DNA of 64,000 bases from Flavobacteriales bacterium UBA6770 (GTDB taxonomy: Bacteria > Bacteroidota > Bacteroidia > Flavobacteriales_G > Salibacteraceae). Below are positions 25,871-34,883 of the stretch, one piece after another. The DNA lies in the NCBI GenBank assembly GCA_905181875.1, contig CAJIZH010000003.1, positions 868,001-932,000 of the forward strand, given 5' to 3'. Under the pieces are notes generated by a model, which saw only the letters and a program-made list of their open reading frames with translations, made no database searches and was not told where the DNA came from. Positions within the stretch are counted from its first letter, which is position 1; the number at the start of each line of letters is the position of its first letter. Position numbers and translations under genes: made by a program.

Positions 25871-25891
25871 TTAATTATAATAAATTTGAAA

Positions 25892-26359
25892 TTATTGCTT
25901 AACTACTTTTTCACGAGTAGAATAAGAAATCTTTAAAGCCTGAACCTCTCTTAGCTCCTGCTTAACATCAGTAACGATTCCCATTTCAGTATCGCCATCC
26001 ACCTTAAGTGAAGTAGTCAATAACGGAATTTCAGCCTCATTTACTTCCTCTCGCTTTCCAATAATATACGGTTGCACATCCTTCACATTTGCAAAAGCAT
26101 CATTCAACTGTATTCTAGGAGAAGTACCAAATATTTTGGTTTCCAGAGGCGTGCCTATATAAATATAGTTTACCAAATTTTTGTTTTCTAGCTTTTTGAT
26201 TTCTGTAGCTTCTGGCGGTTCCATTTTCACTTTCAGATCAACTTCGCGCATAACTGTTGAAACCATAAAGAAGAATAACAGCATGAATACAATATCAGGC
26301 AATGACGCTGTTGATACTTGCGGTGTAGCTTTCTCTTTATCTTTATTAAATTTAGACAT
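25892..26359 (-). CDS. exbD: ExbD/TolR family biopolymer transport protein (second copy)
   Basis: A 155-residue inner-membrane protein with one N-terminal transmembrane helix (about 23-42, LPDIVFMLLFFFMVSTVM) and a periplasmic domain. The helix contains the aspartate typical of ExbD/TolR (SLPDIVF). With ExbB it would convert proton flux into force for TonB-dependent transport. Its start overlaps the stop of the upstream exbD, and it is the last gene before the terminator. Bacteroidota commonly carry two ExbD paralogues together. Confidence 0.92.
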   Translation of the reverse strand: MSKFNKDKEKATPQVSTASLPDIVFMLLFFFMVSTVMREVDLKVKMEPPEATEIKKLENKNLVNYIYIGTPLETKIFGTSPRIQLNDAFANVKDVQPYIIGKREEVNEAEIPLLTTSLKVDGDTEMGIVTDVKQELREVQALKISYSTREKVVKQ

Positions 26360-26952
26360 TATTGCGCTCCTCCAACATTTTTAGGTTCCGCTTCTGAAAT
26401 ACGTTGCGGATATATTTTACGAATTGCTTTTACCCTGTCCTTATCTCCTGTTTCCAAGAAAAAATCATAGGTTTTGCCAAACTTCTCCATTGACAACTCA
26501 TTTCTGAGTTCATTGTATGCACGTGCCAATTCATTTTGAACCTGTATGTACATGTTGTAGGACGTTCCGTTGTCGTTCTGCAAAGAAATTACTTGCTTAG
26601 AAACTTCAACATTTCCAAAAAAATCAACCTCTTTTAATTCTTTCTCCGGCAATGATTCGTCATTTGAAGGGTTCCCAACAAACTCCTTTGTCGCTTCGGT
26701 AAGTTCTGCAATTTGCATAATATCACCTTCGACCAACAATTGATCATTTGAGTTCACCAGAACTTCAAAAATATTTCGATCCTTGATCTGTGGTGGCTTT
26801 TCAATCTCGGGTGGCAACGGAGGAGGTAATAACCTCGACAACCCTAAATCGCTATCCATGGTAGTTGTTACCAAGAAAAACACCAGCAATAGGAAGGCGA
26901 TATCCGCCATCGAAGAAGCATTTATTTCGGGTGGGGCATTTTTTCCAGCCAT
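26359..26952 (-). CDS. exbD: ExbD/TolR family biopolymer transport protein (first copy)
   Basis: A 197-residue protein with the N-terminal transmembrane segment [20 protein letters not shown] containing the conserved aspartate, then a proline-rich stretch ([14 protein letters not shown]) and a periplasmic domain longer than usual. It should form the proton channel with ExbB. The stop overlaps the start of the second exbD by one base, implying translational coupling. Confidence 0.92.
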   Translation of the reverse strand: MAGKNAPPEINASSMADIAFLLLVFFLVTTTMDSDLGLSRLLPPPLPPEIEKPPQIKDRNIFEVLVNSNDQLLVEGDIMQIAELTEATKEFVGNPSNDESLPEKELKEVDFFGNVEVSKQVISLQNDNGTSYNMYIQVQNELARAYNELRNELSMEKFGKTYDFFLETGDKDRVKAIRKIYPQRISEAEPKNVGGAQ

Positions 26953-26963
26953 AATTTTTTCCT

Positions 26964-27362
26964 TTATCGTTTAATATAACGAGCCAATCCTGAATAAAGT
27001 ACACTAGCTACTGCCAAAAATGTAAGAATGTACAATGCGTATAACCCTGCATCTGACAATTTAGTAGCACTTTCTGTAGTTCCTTCTGGGTAATATTCTA
27101 AAACCGTTCCATCTGCTAATACATACGAAATTCCAAGAATTAAAACCATTGCTCCAATTCCCATTGCAGCACCTTTAATAGATTCTGGTTTAGCGGCAGC
27201 TCCTAGACCTGCGCTTACCAATGCTCCACCAGCAGTAATGAATGAGAAGATATAAGCCACATAAATCATTGGCTCATAACTGCCGCCCACAACGCCTAAT
27301 AAAAATACTAGTGCGCCCAGTGCAAGTAAAACATAAAGTATAATTGAACTTATCTTCTCCAT
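26964..27362 (-). CDS. Small four-helix membrane protein within the exb operon
   Basis: A 132-residue protein with about four hydrophobic segments (near 7-25, 30-55, 65-85 and 105-125), ending [10 protein letters not shown] know no named family. It lies 3 bases after exbB and 11 bases before exbD, so it should be made together with the TonB energising complex and may be an accessory subunit. The function is inferred only from position. Confidence 0.75.
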   Translation of the reverse strand: MEKISSIILYVLLALGALVFLLGVVGGSYEPMIYVAYIFSFITAGGALVSAGLGAAAKPESIKGAAMGIGAMVLILGISYVLADGTVLEYYPEGTTESATKLSDAGLYALYILTFLAVASVLYSGLARYIKR

Positions 27363-27365
27363 ACT

Positions 27366-28202
27366 CTATGATTTAGTTTGGTGCTTGATTAATAAATCAA
27401 CCAATGAAATAGAAGCATCTTCCATATCGTTTACGATAGAATCAACTTTCGCTACAATGTAGTTGTAAAATACTTGAAGAACCATAGCAACTAACAGTCC
27501 TGAAACTGTTGTAATCAATGCAACACCAATACCACCAGCAACAATCCCTGGGGAAATGTTATTTGCCTGTGCTATCGCATCAAATGCACCGATCATACCT
27601 ACTACTGTTCCAAAGAAACCAAGCATTGGGGCAAGAGCTATAAACAATGAAATCCAAGACAGCCCTTTTTCCATAAGTCCCATTTGAACTGAACCGTATG
27701 CAACAACTGATTTCTCTACCATATCAATTCCTTCAGAAGAACGATCCAAACCTTGATAGAATATGGAGGCGACGGGCCCTTTTGTATTTCTACAAACTTC
27801 TTTGGCCGCTTCAACTCCACCACTCTTGAGCGCAGCTTCAACGTTTTCAATTAATTGTTTTGTATTTGTTGTAGCCATAGTCAAGTAAAGAATTCTTTCA
27901 ATACAAATAGCAAGTCCAAGAATCAAACAAACCAGAACGAAAGACATAAAACCAGGACCCCCAGCAATAAATTTGTCTTTAACTACTTGATGAAAACTCT
28001 TTTCCAGAACAACTTCCTCCTCTAACGGGGCAGCTTCTTCCATTGGTTCTTCTTCGGTAATTGGTTCAGCGGCCGCGACTGTGGAATCATCCGACATTTG
28101 TGTCGTTGTATCTGCTCCTGGAGCATCCTGAGCAAAAGAAGTGGATACGTACCCGAAGTTTAGGAGGGCAAATACAGCCAAAATTGAGAATACCTTATTC
28201 AT
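27366..28202 (-). CDS. exbB: ExbB/TolQ/MotA family proton channel protein
   Basis: A 278-residue inner-membrane protein. An N-terminal signal-like segment (ending STSFAQ) is followed by an acidic proline/glutamate-rich linker to about residue 65, which is longer than in E. coli ExbB. Then come the first transmembrane helix (FMSFVLVCLILGLAICIERI) and the conserved MotA/TolQ pair (SLFIALAPMLGFFGTVVGMI and VAGGIGVALITTVSGLLVAM). It should energise TonB-dependent outer-membrane transporters together with the two ExbD proteins that follow. First gene of a four-gene operon. Confidence 0.94.
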   Translation of the reverse strand: MNKVFSILAVFALLNFGYVSTSFAQDAPGADTTTQMSDDSTVAAAEPITEEEPMEEAAPLEEEVVLEKSFHQVVKDKFIAGGPGFMSFVLVCLILGLAICIERILYLTMATTNTKQLIENVEAALKSGGVEAAKEVCRNTKGPVASIFYQGLDRSSEGIDMVEKSVVAYGSVQMGLMEKGLSWISLFIALAPMLGFFGTVVGMIGAFDAIAQANNISPGIVAGGIGVALITTVSGLLVAMVLQVFYNYIVAKVDSIVNDMEDASISLVDLLIKHQTKS

Positions 28203-28264
28203 AATCTATTTGTGTTTGAATTATTTACTTATTAATTATTCTATTATTAATTACATACTCTTAG

Positions 28265-28352
28265 CGGAGAGAGAGGGATTCGAACCCTCGAAACCCTTAT
28301 GAGGTTTACACGCTTTCCAAGCGAGCCAGTTCAGCCACTCCTGCACCTCTCC
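28265..28352 (-). tRNA. tRNA-Ser(GGA)
   Basis: An 88-base class II tRNA with acceptor GGAGAGG/TCTCTCC, discriminator G, T arm GAGGG-TTCGAAT-CCCTC, a long variable arm around AAACCTCATAAGGGTTT, and anticodon loop TTGGAAA (anticodon GGA). The anticodon stem CTCGC/GCGTG contains one T-T mismatch at 28-42. CCA is not encoded. Confidence 0.93.
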
Positions 28353-28457
28353 TTTATCGTTTACCTTACATGATTTTGACCCACTTAAATCGGCCGCAAA
28401 TTACAAAATTTTTATTCTTACAAACCCTAATCCTAAAGAGTTAAAGTTTTAATTACA

Positions 28458-30413
28458 TTACTCCCCTTGTCCATTTCTTAAACTTGGCTCTAGCTCAAAC
28501 GCTTTATCAATATATCCTTGTGACTTTATTAACTCTCCCTGGAATTGATAAGCCACTCCCAAGTTGAGGTATAACCTTGCATTCATGGAATCAAGCTCAA
28601 CTCCTTTCTTAAACCAATTTATCGCCTCATTATTGTTCCCGCTAATTGCATATGCAACTCCAATTTTTTGAACAACCCCATCATCATTCGGATTTAACTC
28701 GTTAGCTCTTAATAAAAATGGCAACCCTAAATCAGGCCTTTGTAAGTTCTTTCCGTAAAGTTCACCCAGCTTTTCATTTATACCGGCATCACCCTCTCTG
28801 AATTTCAAATACAATATCATTGCATCCTTTGCTATTTCAAATTGCCCATCTGCAGTTGCTTCTTGTGCGACATATTCTAGATTTTGTAACGTGTTATTAT
28901 CACCAGGATTCATTTTTAAACAATTTTCATAGAATGAATATGCTGTTTTATAATCCTTGAGCATACTATATGCATTGCCTGAAAGAATCATCGGGGGAAA
29001 GTATGATGGATAAATTTCTAAGGATCGTTGGAGATATTTAACTCCGTCTAATAACAGTATCTTCTTTTTAGCCTCAAGTCTTTCTTCTTTTGACAAATCA
29101 ATTTTTGCCAAACCCGCCGCCATGTTACATTTTGCGCTTTCTGAAGAAACTTCAATATCTGTGAGCGCTAGTGTCTCATCAGTTTCCCATGCAAAGTTTC
29201 TATCAATAGTTTTAAAGCTATACAGAAGTAAAAGAACAGCAACAACTCCCAAACTAATATTCGTGGCTTTTATTTTCATAAGAGACCACGCGAGAAATAC
29301 TGAAATTGCTATTGTCGGAACGTATAAGAATCGCTCATTCATAAAAGTACCAATTGGGAAAAATAGGTTTGAATAAAGCAATAATCCCCCGAAATACGTG
29401 AATATGACAAAGCCCCAAATATTCCTTTTCAATAATCCAACTATCCCAAATCCAAATAAAGCAAGGTTCAGAAACACAGAAAGCAGCACTAAGCTATCGT
29501 CCCATCCAACAATTGGAATTTGGGTTGGATAGTAATCGTGTGTTAGTGGGTGAGGAAAAAAAGAAAGTTTTAAATAATAAATAAGTGTGAGAAAAATGGT
29601 TGCGTATTGTTCGCTTGAACTTGCATTTAAAAATGGGTTATTCATTAACTCCTTTGCAATTTCAGTATTTGGTGAGTCAATAACCATAAAGCGAATAGCC
29701 AAATAAACGAGTGTCATTGCAAAGAATGGAGTAGTTGCAACGACTACTTCTTTTATCGTTTTTTTTGGCATTAACGTATAAATCGCCAGCGGAACAATTC
29801 CAACAAAAACTACTGAAGACTCTTTAGATAAAAGACTAAAAAGGAAAATTAATGCTGAAACAATTAGCAGACCTGCTTTTTGACTTTTCAGCCATTTTAA
29901 AACTAACCCGAACGAAACCAAGGCTAGCAGAATACTCAGCAACTCATCTCTGCTCTTCACATTGGCTACCACTTCTGTATGCAAAGGATGGGCAACAAAT
30001 ATTGCTGTTGCAATAAACGCCAATCCAAATATCGATTTTTGATTATTGGGGAAAAACTGAAGAAGAACAAAAAACAAGAGAATTCCGGTAAATGCGTAAC
30101 ACACAACGTTGATAAAATGATATACCGAAGGTGATTCTCCGTATAACTCCCATTCTATAGCGTGAATCGCCATACTTAAAGGCCGGTATCTGCCGCCTGC
30201 AACAAGCTTTTTATCTTTTCCAAAAAAGCCCGTCATACTATCGTGCGTAAATATGTCTCTAATTCCAGAAACGCCTTGTTTCGTAAATTGATTTTCAGTG
30301 ATTACAATTTTATCGTCAAGTACAAAACCATGAGTTAAGGTATTAGAGTATAGCAGGAAACCTAAAAAGCCTATTAATAAAACTGCGTTTTTATTTTGTG
30401 AAAAAAACTTCAT
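28458..30413 (-). CDS. Multi-spanning membrane protein with TPR repeats (TMTC-like)
   Basis: About 651 residues. The first 400 hold roughly ten transmembrane segments, with FVLDDKIVITEN near the N-terminus and HPLHTEVVANVKSRDELLS; this acidic DD pair and the HxxHTE/KSRDE text are typical of DUF1736/TMTC-type and C-type glycosyltransferases using lipid-linked sugars. The last 230 residues are tetratricopeptide repeats (YPSYFPPMILSGNAYSMLKD, NDDGVVQKIGVAYAISGN, MNARLYLNLGVAYQFQGE). It may glycosylate exported proteins, but the acceptor is unknown. The ATG at 30413 overlaps the TGA of ansA (ATGA), which fixes the start; six residues upstream belong to ansA. Confidence 0.82.
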   Translation of the reverse strand: MKFFSQNKNAVLLIGFLGFLLYSNTLTHGFVLDDKIVITENQFTKQGVSGIRDIFTHDSMTGFFGKDKKLVAGGRYRPLSMAIHAIEWELYGESPSVYHFINVVCYAFTGILLFFVLLQFFPNNQKSIFGLAFIATAIFVAHPLHTEVVANVKSRDELLSILLALVSFGLVLKWLKSQKAGLLIVSALIFLFSLLSKESSVVFVGIVPLAIYTLMPKKTIKEVVVATTPFFAMTLVYLAIRFMVIDSPNTEIAKELMNNPFLNASSSEQYATIFLTLIYYLKLSFFPHPLTHDYYPTQIPIVGWDDSLVLLSVFLNLALFGFGIVGLLKRNIWGFVIFTYFGGLLLYSNLFFPIGTFMNERFLYVPTIAISVFLAWSLMKIKATNISLGVVAVLLLLYSFKTIDRNFAWETDETLALTDIEVSSESAKCNMAAGLAKIDLSKEERLEAKKKILLLDGVKYLQRSLEIYPSYFPPMILSGNAYSMLKDYKTAYSFYENCLKMNPGDNNTLQNLEYVAQEATADGQFEIAKDAMILYLKFREGDAGINEKLGELYGKNLQRPDLGLPFLLRANELNPNDDGVVQKIGVAYAISGNNNEAINWFKKGVELDSMNARLYLNLGVAYQFQGELIKSQGYIDKAFELEPSLRNGQGE

Positions 30414-31435
30414 ATTGATAATTCGCCACAAATCGACTCTATCAATTTATATTTCAATTCTTCACCAGAAAAACCTTGACCCAATAAAAACATAGCTTTG
30501 GTTATCGCAGCTTCAAAAGTCATGTCTAATCCTCCAATAACGCCAATTTTTTTATAGGCCCCGCTAGACTCATATTTCCCTTGATCTACAGATCCTCTAT
30601 CACATTGCGTGATATTTAAGATAACTTTTCCTTGATTAATTTGGAATTCTAGAAACTCCAAGAACTCATCATTTGTGGGGCCGTTTCCTGACCCAAAAGT
30701 GCACATTATGTAAACTTGATTCTTAGGATTAGAAAAGGTTGCCTTGACCGTATCCATTGTAATTCCGGGAAATAAATACAAAACCCCAACAGCATCCGCA
30801 AATTCTTTTTTTGCGTTAAACGGTTCATGTCTTTTCTGCAAAAAATGATCTAAATCAAACTTTACATCAACACCCACCTCAGCCAATGCTGGAAAATTAG
30901 GAGATTCAAAAGCTTCAAAATGCTGAGTAGATGATTTTATAGTGCGATTGCCTCTAAATAAAAAACCATCGAAATAGATACAGACCTCTCCTCTGTTTTC
31001 AGCAAAAATTTGAGGTAACGTTGCTGCAATTTCTATCGAAGAAATTAGGTTTTCTTTACCATCAGTTCTCAACATTCCTATGGGTAATTGAGAGCCTGTG
31101 ATAACAACTGGTTTTGATAAGCCTTCCAGCGCAAAACTCAATGCAGAAGCCGTATAAGCCATAGTATCAGTGCCATGCAAAATTACAAAACCAACGTATT
31201 TTTCATAATTATCATGAATTATAGAAACCAAGTGAGACCATAATTCAGGCGTTGCATTCGAACTATCTATGGGTTCGTCAAACGAACTTGAATGTATATT
31301 GAAATTGAATCGCTCCAATTCGGGAATGGTTTCTAAAAGATGCGCAAGATTAAAAGGCTTTAACGAAAGCGTTTTTGGGTCTTGGATCATTCCAATGGTT
31401 CCACCTGTGTAAATTATTAAAATTGTTGCGTTCAC
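30410..31435 (-). CDS. ansA: Type I (cytoplasmic) L-asparaginase
   Basis: A 341-residue enzyme hydrolysing asparagine to aspartate and ammonia. Both threonine motifs are visible: IYTGGTIGM at the start and VILHGTDTMAYTASALSF with the DT pair; a C-terminal allosteric-type domain is present and no signal peptide is seen, fitting the type I form. The start is GTG at 31435, seven bases after TACATTTG (31450 to 31443), so the gene has its own promoter in the 25-base space after tatD. Its stop overlaps the ATG of the TPR membrane protein. Confidence 0.93.
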   Translation of the reverse strand: MNATILIIYTGGTIGMIQDPKTLSLKPFNLAHLLETIPELERFNFNIHSSSFDEPIDSSNATPELWSHLVSIIHDNYEKYVGFVILHGTDTMAYTASALSFALEGLSKPVVITGSQLPIGMLRTDGKENLISSIEIAATLPQIFAENRGEVCIYFDGFLFRGNRTIKSSTQHFEAFESPNFPALAEVGVDVKFDLDHFLQKRHEPFNAKKEFADAVGVLYLFPGITMDTVKATFSNPKNQVYIMCTFGSGNGPTNDEFLEFLEFQINQGKVILNITQCDRGSVDQGKYESSGAYKKIGVIGGLDMTFEAAITKAMFLLGQGFSGEELKYKLIESICGELSI

Positions 31436-31442
31436 TCCTCTT

Positions 31443-31450
31443 CAAATGTA
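31443..31450 (-). promoter_or_regulatory. -7 element (TACATTTG) of ansA
   Basis: A full match to TAnnTTTG inside the 25-base gap between tatD and ansA, ending seven bases before the GTG start. The ansA message would therefore have almost no leader. Confidence 0.55.
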
Positions 31451-31460
31451 AAAACCAAAT

Positions 31461-32258
31461 TTAATCTTCCAATTGCTTTGGAAAGAAGATTTCGTTTGTA
31501 TTTATTTCAGTAACCCTAGAAACCTCCTCTAACAAGACTCCCTTGACTTCAGCCAGTTTTTTTGCAACCAGCATTAAGTAGGCTGGCTCATTTCTCTTCC
31601 CCCGATACGGATGCGGTGCTAAATACGGGCTATCTGTTTCTAGTATCAAGTGTTTTAAATCAATTTGCTCAATAGTTTTGTCTAATCCAGAGTTTTTGAA
31701 AGTAAGAACACCACCTAAACCTAATTTAAAGCCTCCGTAATCCAAAATATGGTTTGCTTGACTCAAATTACCAGTAAAACAGTGGAACACTCCGGTTAAA
31801 GAATCATCATTTAAGCTATCGATGACTTCAAATATTTCATCAAAAGCAGCTCGAACATGAATCACAATAGGTAGCCCTAATTTTTTCGCCCAATTAATTT
31901 GAATTTCTAATGCTTCAACTTGTTGCTCTAAAAATGACCTCTCCCAATATAAGTCCAGCCCTATTTCACCAACAGCTATAGGACTTAATTTAGATGAATT
32001 ATTAAATAAATCGTGCTCAACTAACCTAAGCTCCTCCTTCCAGTTTTCTTTTACAGAGCAAGGATGTAAACCAAACATTGGAAAAATTTGATCTGGATAG
32101 TTTGAGGCAAGGTTTATAAGTCTTTCGCTATAAGTTGAATCTATTGCTGGCAATAAAAAACGACGAATTCCCAATCCAATAGACGAATTAATAACCTCAT
32201 TTCGATCTTCGTCAAATTGCTCAGTGTATATATGGCAATGCGTGTCAGTATAATTCAT
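31461..32258 (-). CDS. tatD: TatD family metal-dependent hydrolase
   Basis: A 265-residue TIM-barrel deoxyribonuclease-like enzyme. The metal ligands can be placed: DTHCHIY near the N-terminus, VGEIGLDLYW (glutamate), IVIHVRAAFDE, GVFHCFTGN, and ILETDSPYLAPHPYRGKRNEP near the end. The family acts on DNA 3' ends and D-aminoacyl-tRNA-like substrates in reports; the cellular role is not certain. The divergent lipoprotein gene begins about 110 bases upstream. Confidence 0.94.
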   Translation of the reverse strand: MNYTDTHCHIYTEQFDEDRNEVINSSIGLGIRRFLLPAIDSTYSERLINLASNYPDQIFPMFGLHPCSVKENWKEELRLVEHDLFNNSSKLSPIAVGEIGLDLYWERSFLEQQVEALEIQINWAKKLGLPIVIHVRAAFDEIFEVIDSLNDDSLTGVFHCFTGNLSQANHILDYGGFKLGLGGVLTFKNSGLDKTIEQIDLKHLILETDSPYLAPHPYRGKRNEPAYLMLVAKKLAEVKGVLLEEVSRVTEINTNEIFFPKQLED

Positions 32259-32331
32259 GGCACAATAATAACAAGCTTACCATTAAAAAATAATCCTTAC
32301 ACATGCTAAAATGTTAGATTGGAATATTTAC

Positions 32332-32339
32332 TACATTTG
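32332..32339 (+). promoter_or_regulatory. -7 element (TACATTTG) of the 303-residue lipoprotein gene
   Basis: A full match to TAnnTTTG, 29 bases before the ATG at 32369. It would serve the lipoprotein, the small secreted protein and possibly dprA. Confidence 0.55.
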
Positions 32340-32368
32340 CTAGGATAGCTAAAATTAAAGCGTTTCTT

Positions 32369-33280
32369 ATGATTTTCAAGTCAATTAAATACTTCGCACT
32401 TATCTCTTCCCTGTTGATATTTGCAATAGGATGTGGGGATAATACACCCATACAAAATCCCCCAACAGACAAATTGGTTGACCCCAACCTAGATGTTAAT
32501 TCGAAAGATAAAGCTCGATTCCAACGTGCTAAAATTGTCTTTTTCGCTCTTCCATCGCCAATTGAGACGGCTAGGATTCTTAAAAAATCAGGAGCGATAT
32601 ACAGTAAGGACTTTTTAAATCCTAGTTCAAATGCCACTGGTTACAGTACCTCCGTTCGAAAGGCCGTTGCGCTAGGGATTTTTATTGCAGATTTAAGTTA
32701 TGCTAATTCGTTTGTTCAACAACAAGATTGTTTAGAATACTTTACTACAATTCAAAAGCTCTCTGAAGAGTTAAGTTTAAGCAATATTTTTACTGCTGAA
32801 TTCGTAGAGAAAATTGAAAAGAATATCAATAGTGAAGATTCTGTTTTAAAGTATCTTTCTGAATCTTATTGGCATGCAAATGCTCAATTAAAAGAAAACG
32901 ACAGAGAAAGTATTGCGGCCTTAGTTGCCGCTGGCGGGTGGATTGAAGGGCTTCATATTGCATCTTCATTAGTAGACCCTAATAACCCATCAGATCCGCT
33001 TGCAGTAAGGATTGCAGAGCAAAGAGTTTCATTAAAACAGTTGATAAAATATTTACTTTCATTCAAGGACTCAAAGGTTCTTAAGGAAATGACTGATGAC
33101 CTGAAACTTTTAAAAACTTCATTTGATAAAATTGAAATGAAGATGGTAAGAGAAACTAAAGAAGTTGATGAAAATGGTATTGAAACAGTAGGAAACACAA
33201 GAACATATACCTACCCCGAAGGTACGTTAAAAGAAATTCTTGAAAATGTAAGTATTATCAGAACCAAGTATATTAAATAG
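32369..33280 (+). CDS. Helical lipoprotein of unknown function
   Basis: A 303-residue protein with a lipobox at FAIGCGD (cysteine 22). The mature part is rich in helices (PIETARILKKSGAIYSKDFL, SVRKAVALGIFIADLSYAN, ESIAALVAAGGWIEGLHIAS) and ends in a charged region. I do not recognise a named family, but the text looks like a conserved Bacteroidota lipoprotein. It is followed after 7 bases by another exported protein and then by dprA, so the three are likely cotranscribed. Confidence 0.75.
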   Translation: MIFKSIKYFALISSLLIFAIGCGDNTPIQNPPTDKLVDPNLDVNSKDKARFQRAKIVFFALPSPIETARILKKSGAIYSKDFLNPSSNATGYSTSVRKAVALGIFIADLSYANSFVQQQDCLEYFTTIQKLSEELSLSNIFTAEFVEKIEKNINSEDSVLKYLSESYWHANAQLKENDRESIAALVAAGGWIEGLHIASSLVDPNNPSDPLAVRIAEQRVSLKQLIKYLLSFKDSKVLKEMTDDLKLLKTSFDKIEMKMVRETKEVDENGIETVGNTRTYTYPEGTLKEILENVSIIRTKYIK

Positions 33281-33287
33281 ATAAGAC

Positions 33288-33728
33288 ATGAAGCATCTTC
33301 GATATTTTCTAGCAATTTCAATTGGGGTTTTCTTATTTTCAAATACTATTAATGCTCAATGTAAGCGTTTTACAGAAAAGCAATGCTTGCCTAAGTTAGC
33401 TCCTTTTACTAACAACGGTCAAATCAATAATGCCACTCTTTTTGAGGGTGATTCCGCGAGTCTAATAATGACCTTCTATTCATTATTAGATTATAGGCTT
33501 ATAGTTTGTTCACATGACGTTCTTGGTGCTGGTGCTCATTTCAAAGTGCGAGACAACGATGGAAATATCCTTTTTAACTCTCAAGAAGCACAAAAAAGCT
33601 CTTGGGACTTTAGGGTTAATTCAACCCAAGATTTAATGGTTAGTGTAATAGCTCCTAAAAACCCCGAAAACTTAACAGATATTCCTGCAAGTGGTTGTGT
33701 TTCAATCATTCTTGGTTTTAGGGAATAA
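33288..33728 (+). CDS. Small secreted protein of unknown function
   Basis: A 146-residue protein with a signal peptide ending INAQ. The mature part opens with two cysteines (CKRFTEKQC), continues as a compact beta-rich domain (GDSASLIMTFYSLLDYRLIV, AHFKVRDNDGNILFNSQ) and ends ASGCVSIILGFRE. No family is recognised. Position between a lipoprotein gene and dprA, with 7- and 15-base gaps, suggests one operon. Confidence 0.75.
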   Translation: MKHLRYFLAISIGVFLFSNTINAQCKRFTEKQCLPKLAPFTNNGQINNATLFEGDSASLIMTFYSLLDYRLIVCSHDVLGAGAHFKVRDNDGNILFNSQEAQKSSWDFRVNSTQDLMVSVIAPKNPENLTDIPASGCVSIILGFRE

Positions 33729-33743
33729 TAAAAACTAACCACC

Positions 33744-34838
33744 ATCCAGCCTTCTTTTTTATTCGAAATTGCGCTGTCATTAATTGACGGGATAGGTCCT
33801 GTAAAAGCTAAAGCGTTAATCAAACACTGTGGTTCAGCTAAAGCTGTCTTTTCTGAACGCAAATCAATACTTACTAGAATCCCTGATATTGGACTTCATG
33901 CTGCAAGGGCATTAAGCAATTCCTCTGTTTTTAATCGTGCTGAAAAGGAATTAAAGTTTATTGAAGAAAATAAAATTCAGATTCATTATTACGAGAATAA
34001 GAATTTTCCTAGACGTTTATTGCATTGCCATGATCACCCTATAATTCTATACTCTAAAGGAAAAATAAATGCAAACCCTTCTCGAGTGTTAAGTATTGTA
34101 GGGACAAGAAGAGCAACACCTTATGGAAAAGAGGTAACACAGCAAATTATTGCTGGTCTAAAAGGCTTAAATGTTCTTGTTTGCAGTGGGTTGGCGTTTG
34201 GTATTGACGCAGAGGCGCATCAAGCATCTATTAAAAACAACCTTCAAACCATTGGAACAGTTGCTCACGGACTGGATATGATTTATCCCAGAGAACACGT
34301 TGGTCTAGCAAAACAAATGGAGGAGAACGGCGGCGTTATTTCTGAATTTATTAGCGGAACCATCGCAAACAAAGAAAATTTTCCTAGAAGAAATAGAATT
34401 GTTGCTGGAATGTCTGACGCAACTTTAGTTGTTGAGTCGAAAAGACGCGGAGGAGCTCTAATAACAGCCTATCAAGCCTCGGGATATAATCGTGATGTAT
34501 TCGCTATACCTGGAAAAGTAACCGACGTGTGCTCTGAAGGTTGCAATTTGATAATTCAAAGAAACATCGCAACAATGATTCAGTCCTCGGATGATATTAT
34601 TAAAGCAATGGGTTGGGAATCTACCCCAAAAGGTTCAGCACCACAAATGGAAATGTTTATTGACTTATCAGAAAATGAAAGTCAAATTCGCAATATAGTA
34701 ACTGAACAACTGAGCATTAGGCGAGATGAATTATCTGCACTAGTTAAACTAAGTTCAGGTGAAGTGGCCAGTACTTTACTTTCTTTAGAACTAAAAGGGG
34801 CTATAAAATCACTTCCCGGTGGAGTCTATACGGTATAA
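33744..34838 (+). CDS. dprA: DNA-processing protein DprA (start codon uncertain)
   Basis: The conserved protein begins well before the first ordinary start codon. In frame from 33732 the text reads QPSFLFEIALSLIDGIGPVK, then AKALIKHCGS (N-terminal helix-hairpin-helix region), followed by the Rossmann-like core: RVLSIVGTRRATPYGKEVTQ, VCSGLAFGIDAEAHQAS, ISEFISGTIANKENFPRRNR, VVESKRRGGALITAYQA and VFAIPGKVTD, with a C-terminal winged-helix domain. DprA loads RecA on incoming single-stranded DNA during transformation. No ATG, GTG or TTG exists between the upstream TAA (33729-33731) and the conserved region. ATC at 33744 is the best-placed near-start and is used here. The first TTG, at 34020, would remove about 92 conserved residues. 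Confidence 0.85.
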   Translation: MQPSFLFEIALSLIDGIGPVKAKALIKHCGSAKAVFSERKSILTRIPDIGLHAARALSNSSVFNRAEKELKFIEENKIQIHYYENKNFPRRLLHCHDHPIILYSKGKINANPSRVLSIVGTRRATPYGKEVTQQIIAGLKGLNVLVCSGLAFGIDAEAHQASIKNNLQTIGTVAHGLDMIYPREHVGLAKQMEENGGVISEFISGTIANKENFPRRNRIVAGMSDATLVVESKRRGGALITAYQASGYNRDVFAIPGKVTDVCSEGCNLIIQRNIATMIQSSDDIIKAMGWESTPKGSAPQMEMFIDLSENESQIRNIVTEQLSIRRDELSALVKLSSGEVASTLLSLELKGAIKSLPGGVYTV

Positions 34839-34883
34839 TTTGATCGTAATTCTTATTAACTTTCCGTTCTCAACAGAAAACTC

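Noticed and set aside
34020-34838. Short dprA starting at TTG 34020
   Set aside because: Conserved DprA sequence continues in the same frame for about 92 codons upstream, so this start would cut into the domain.
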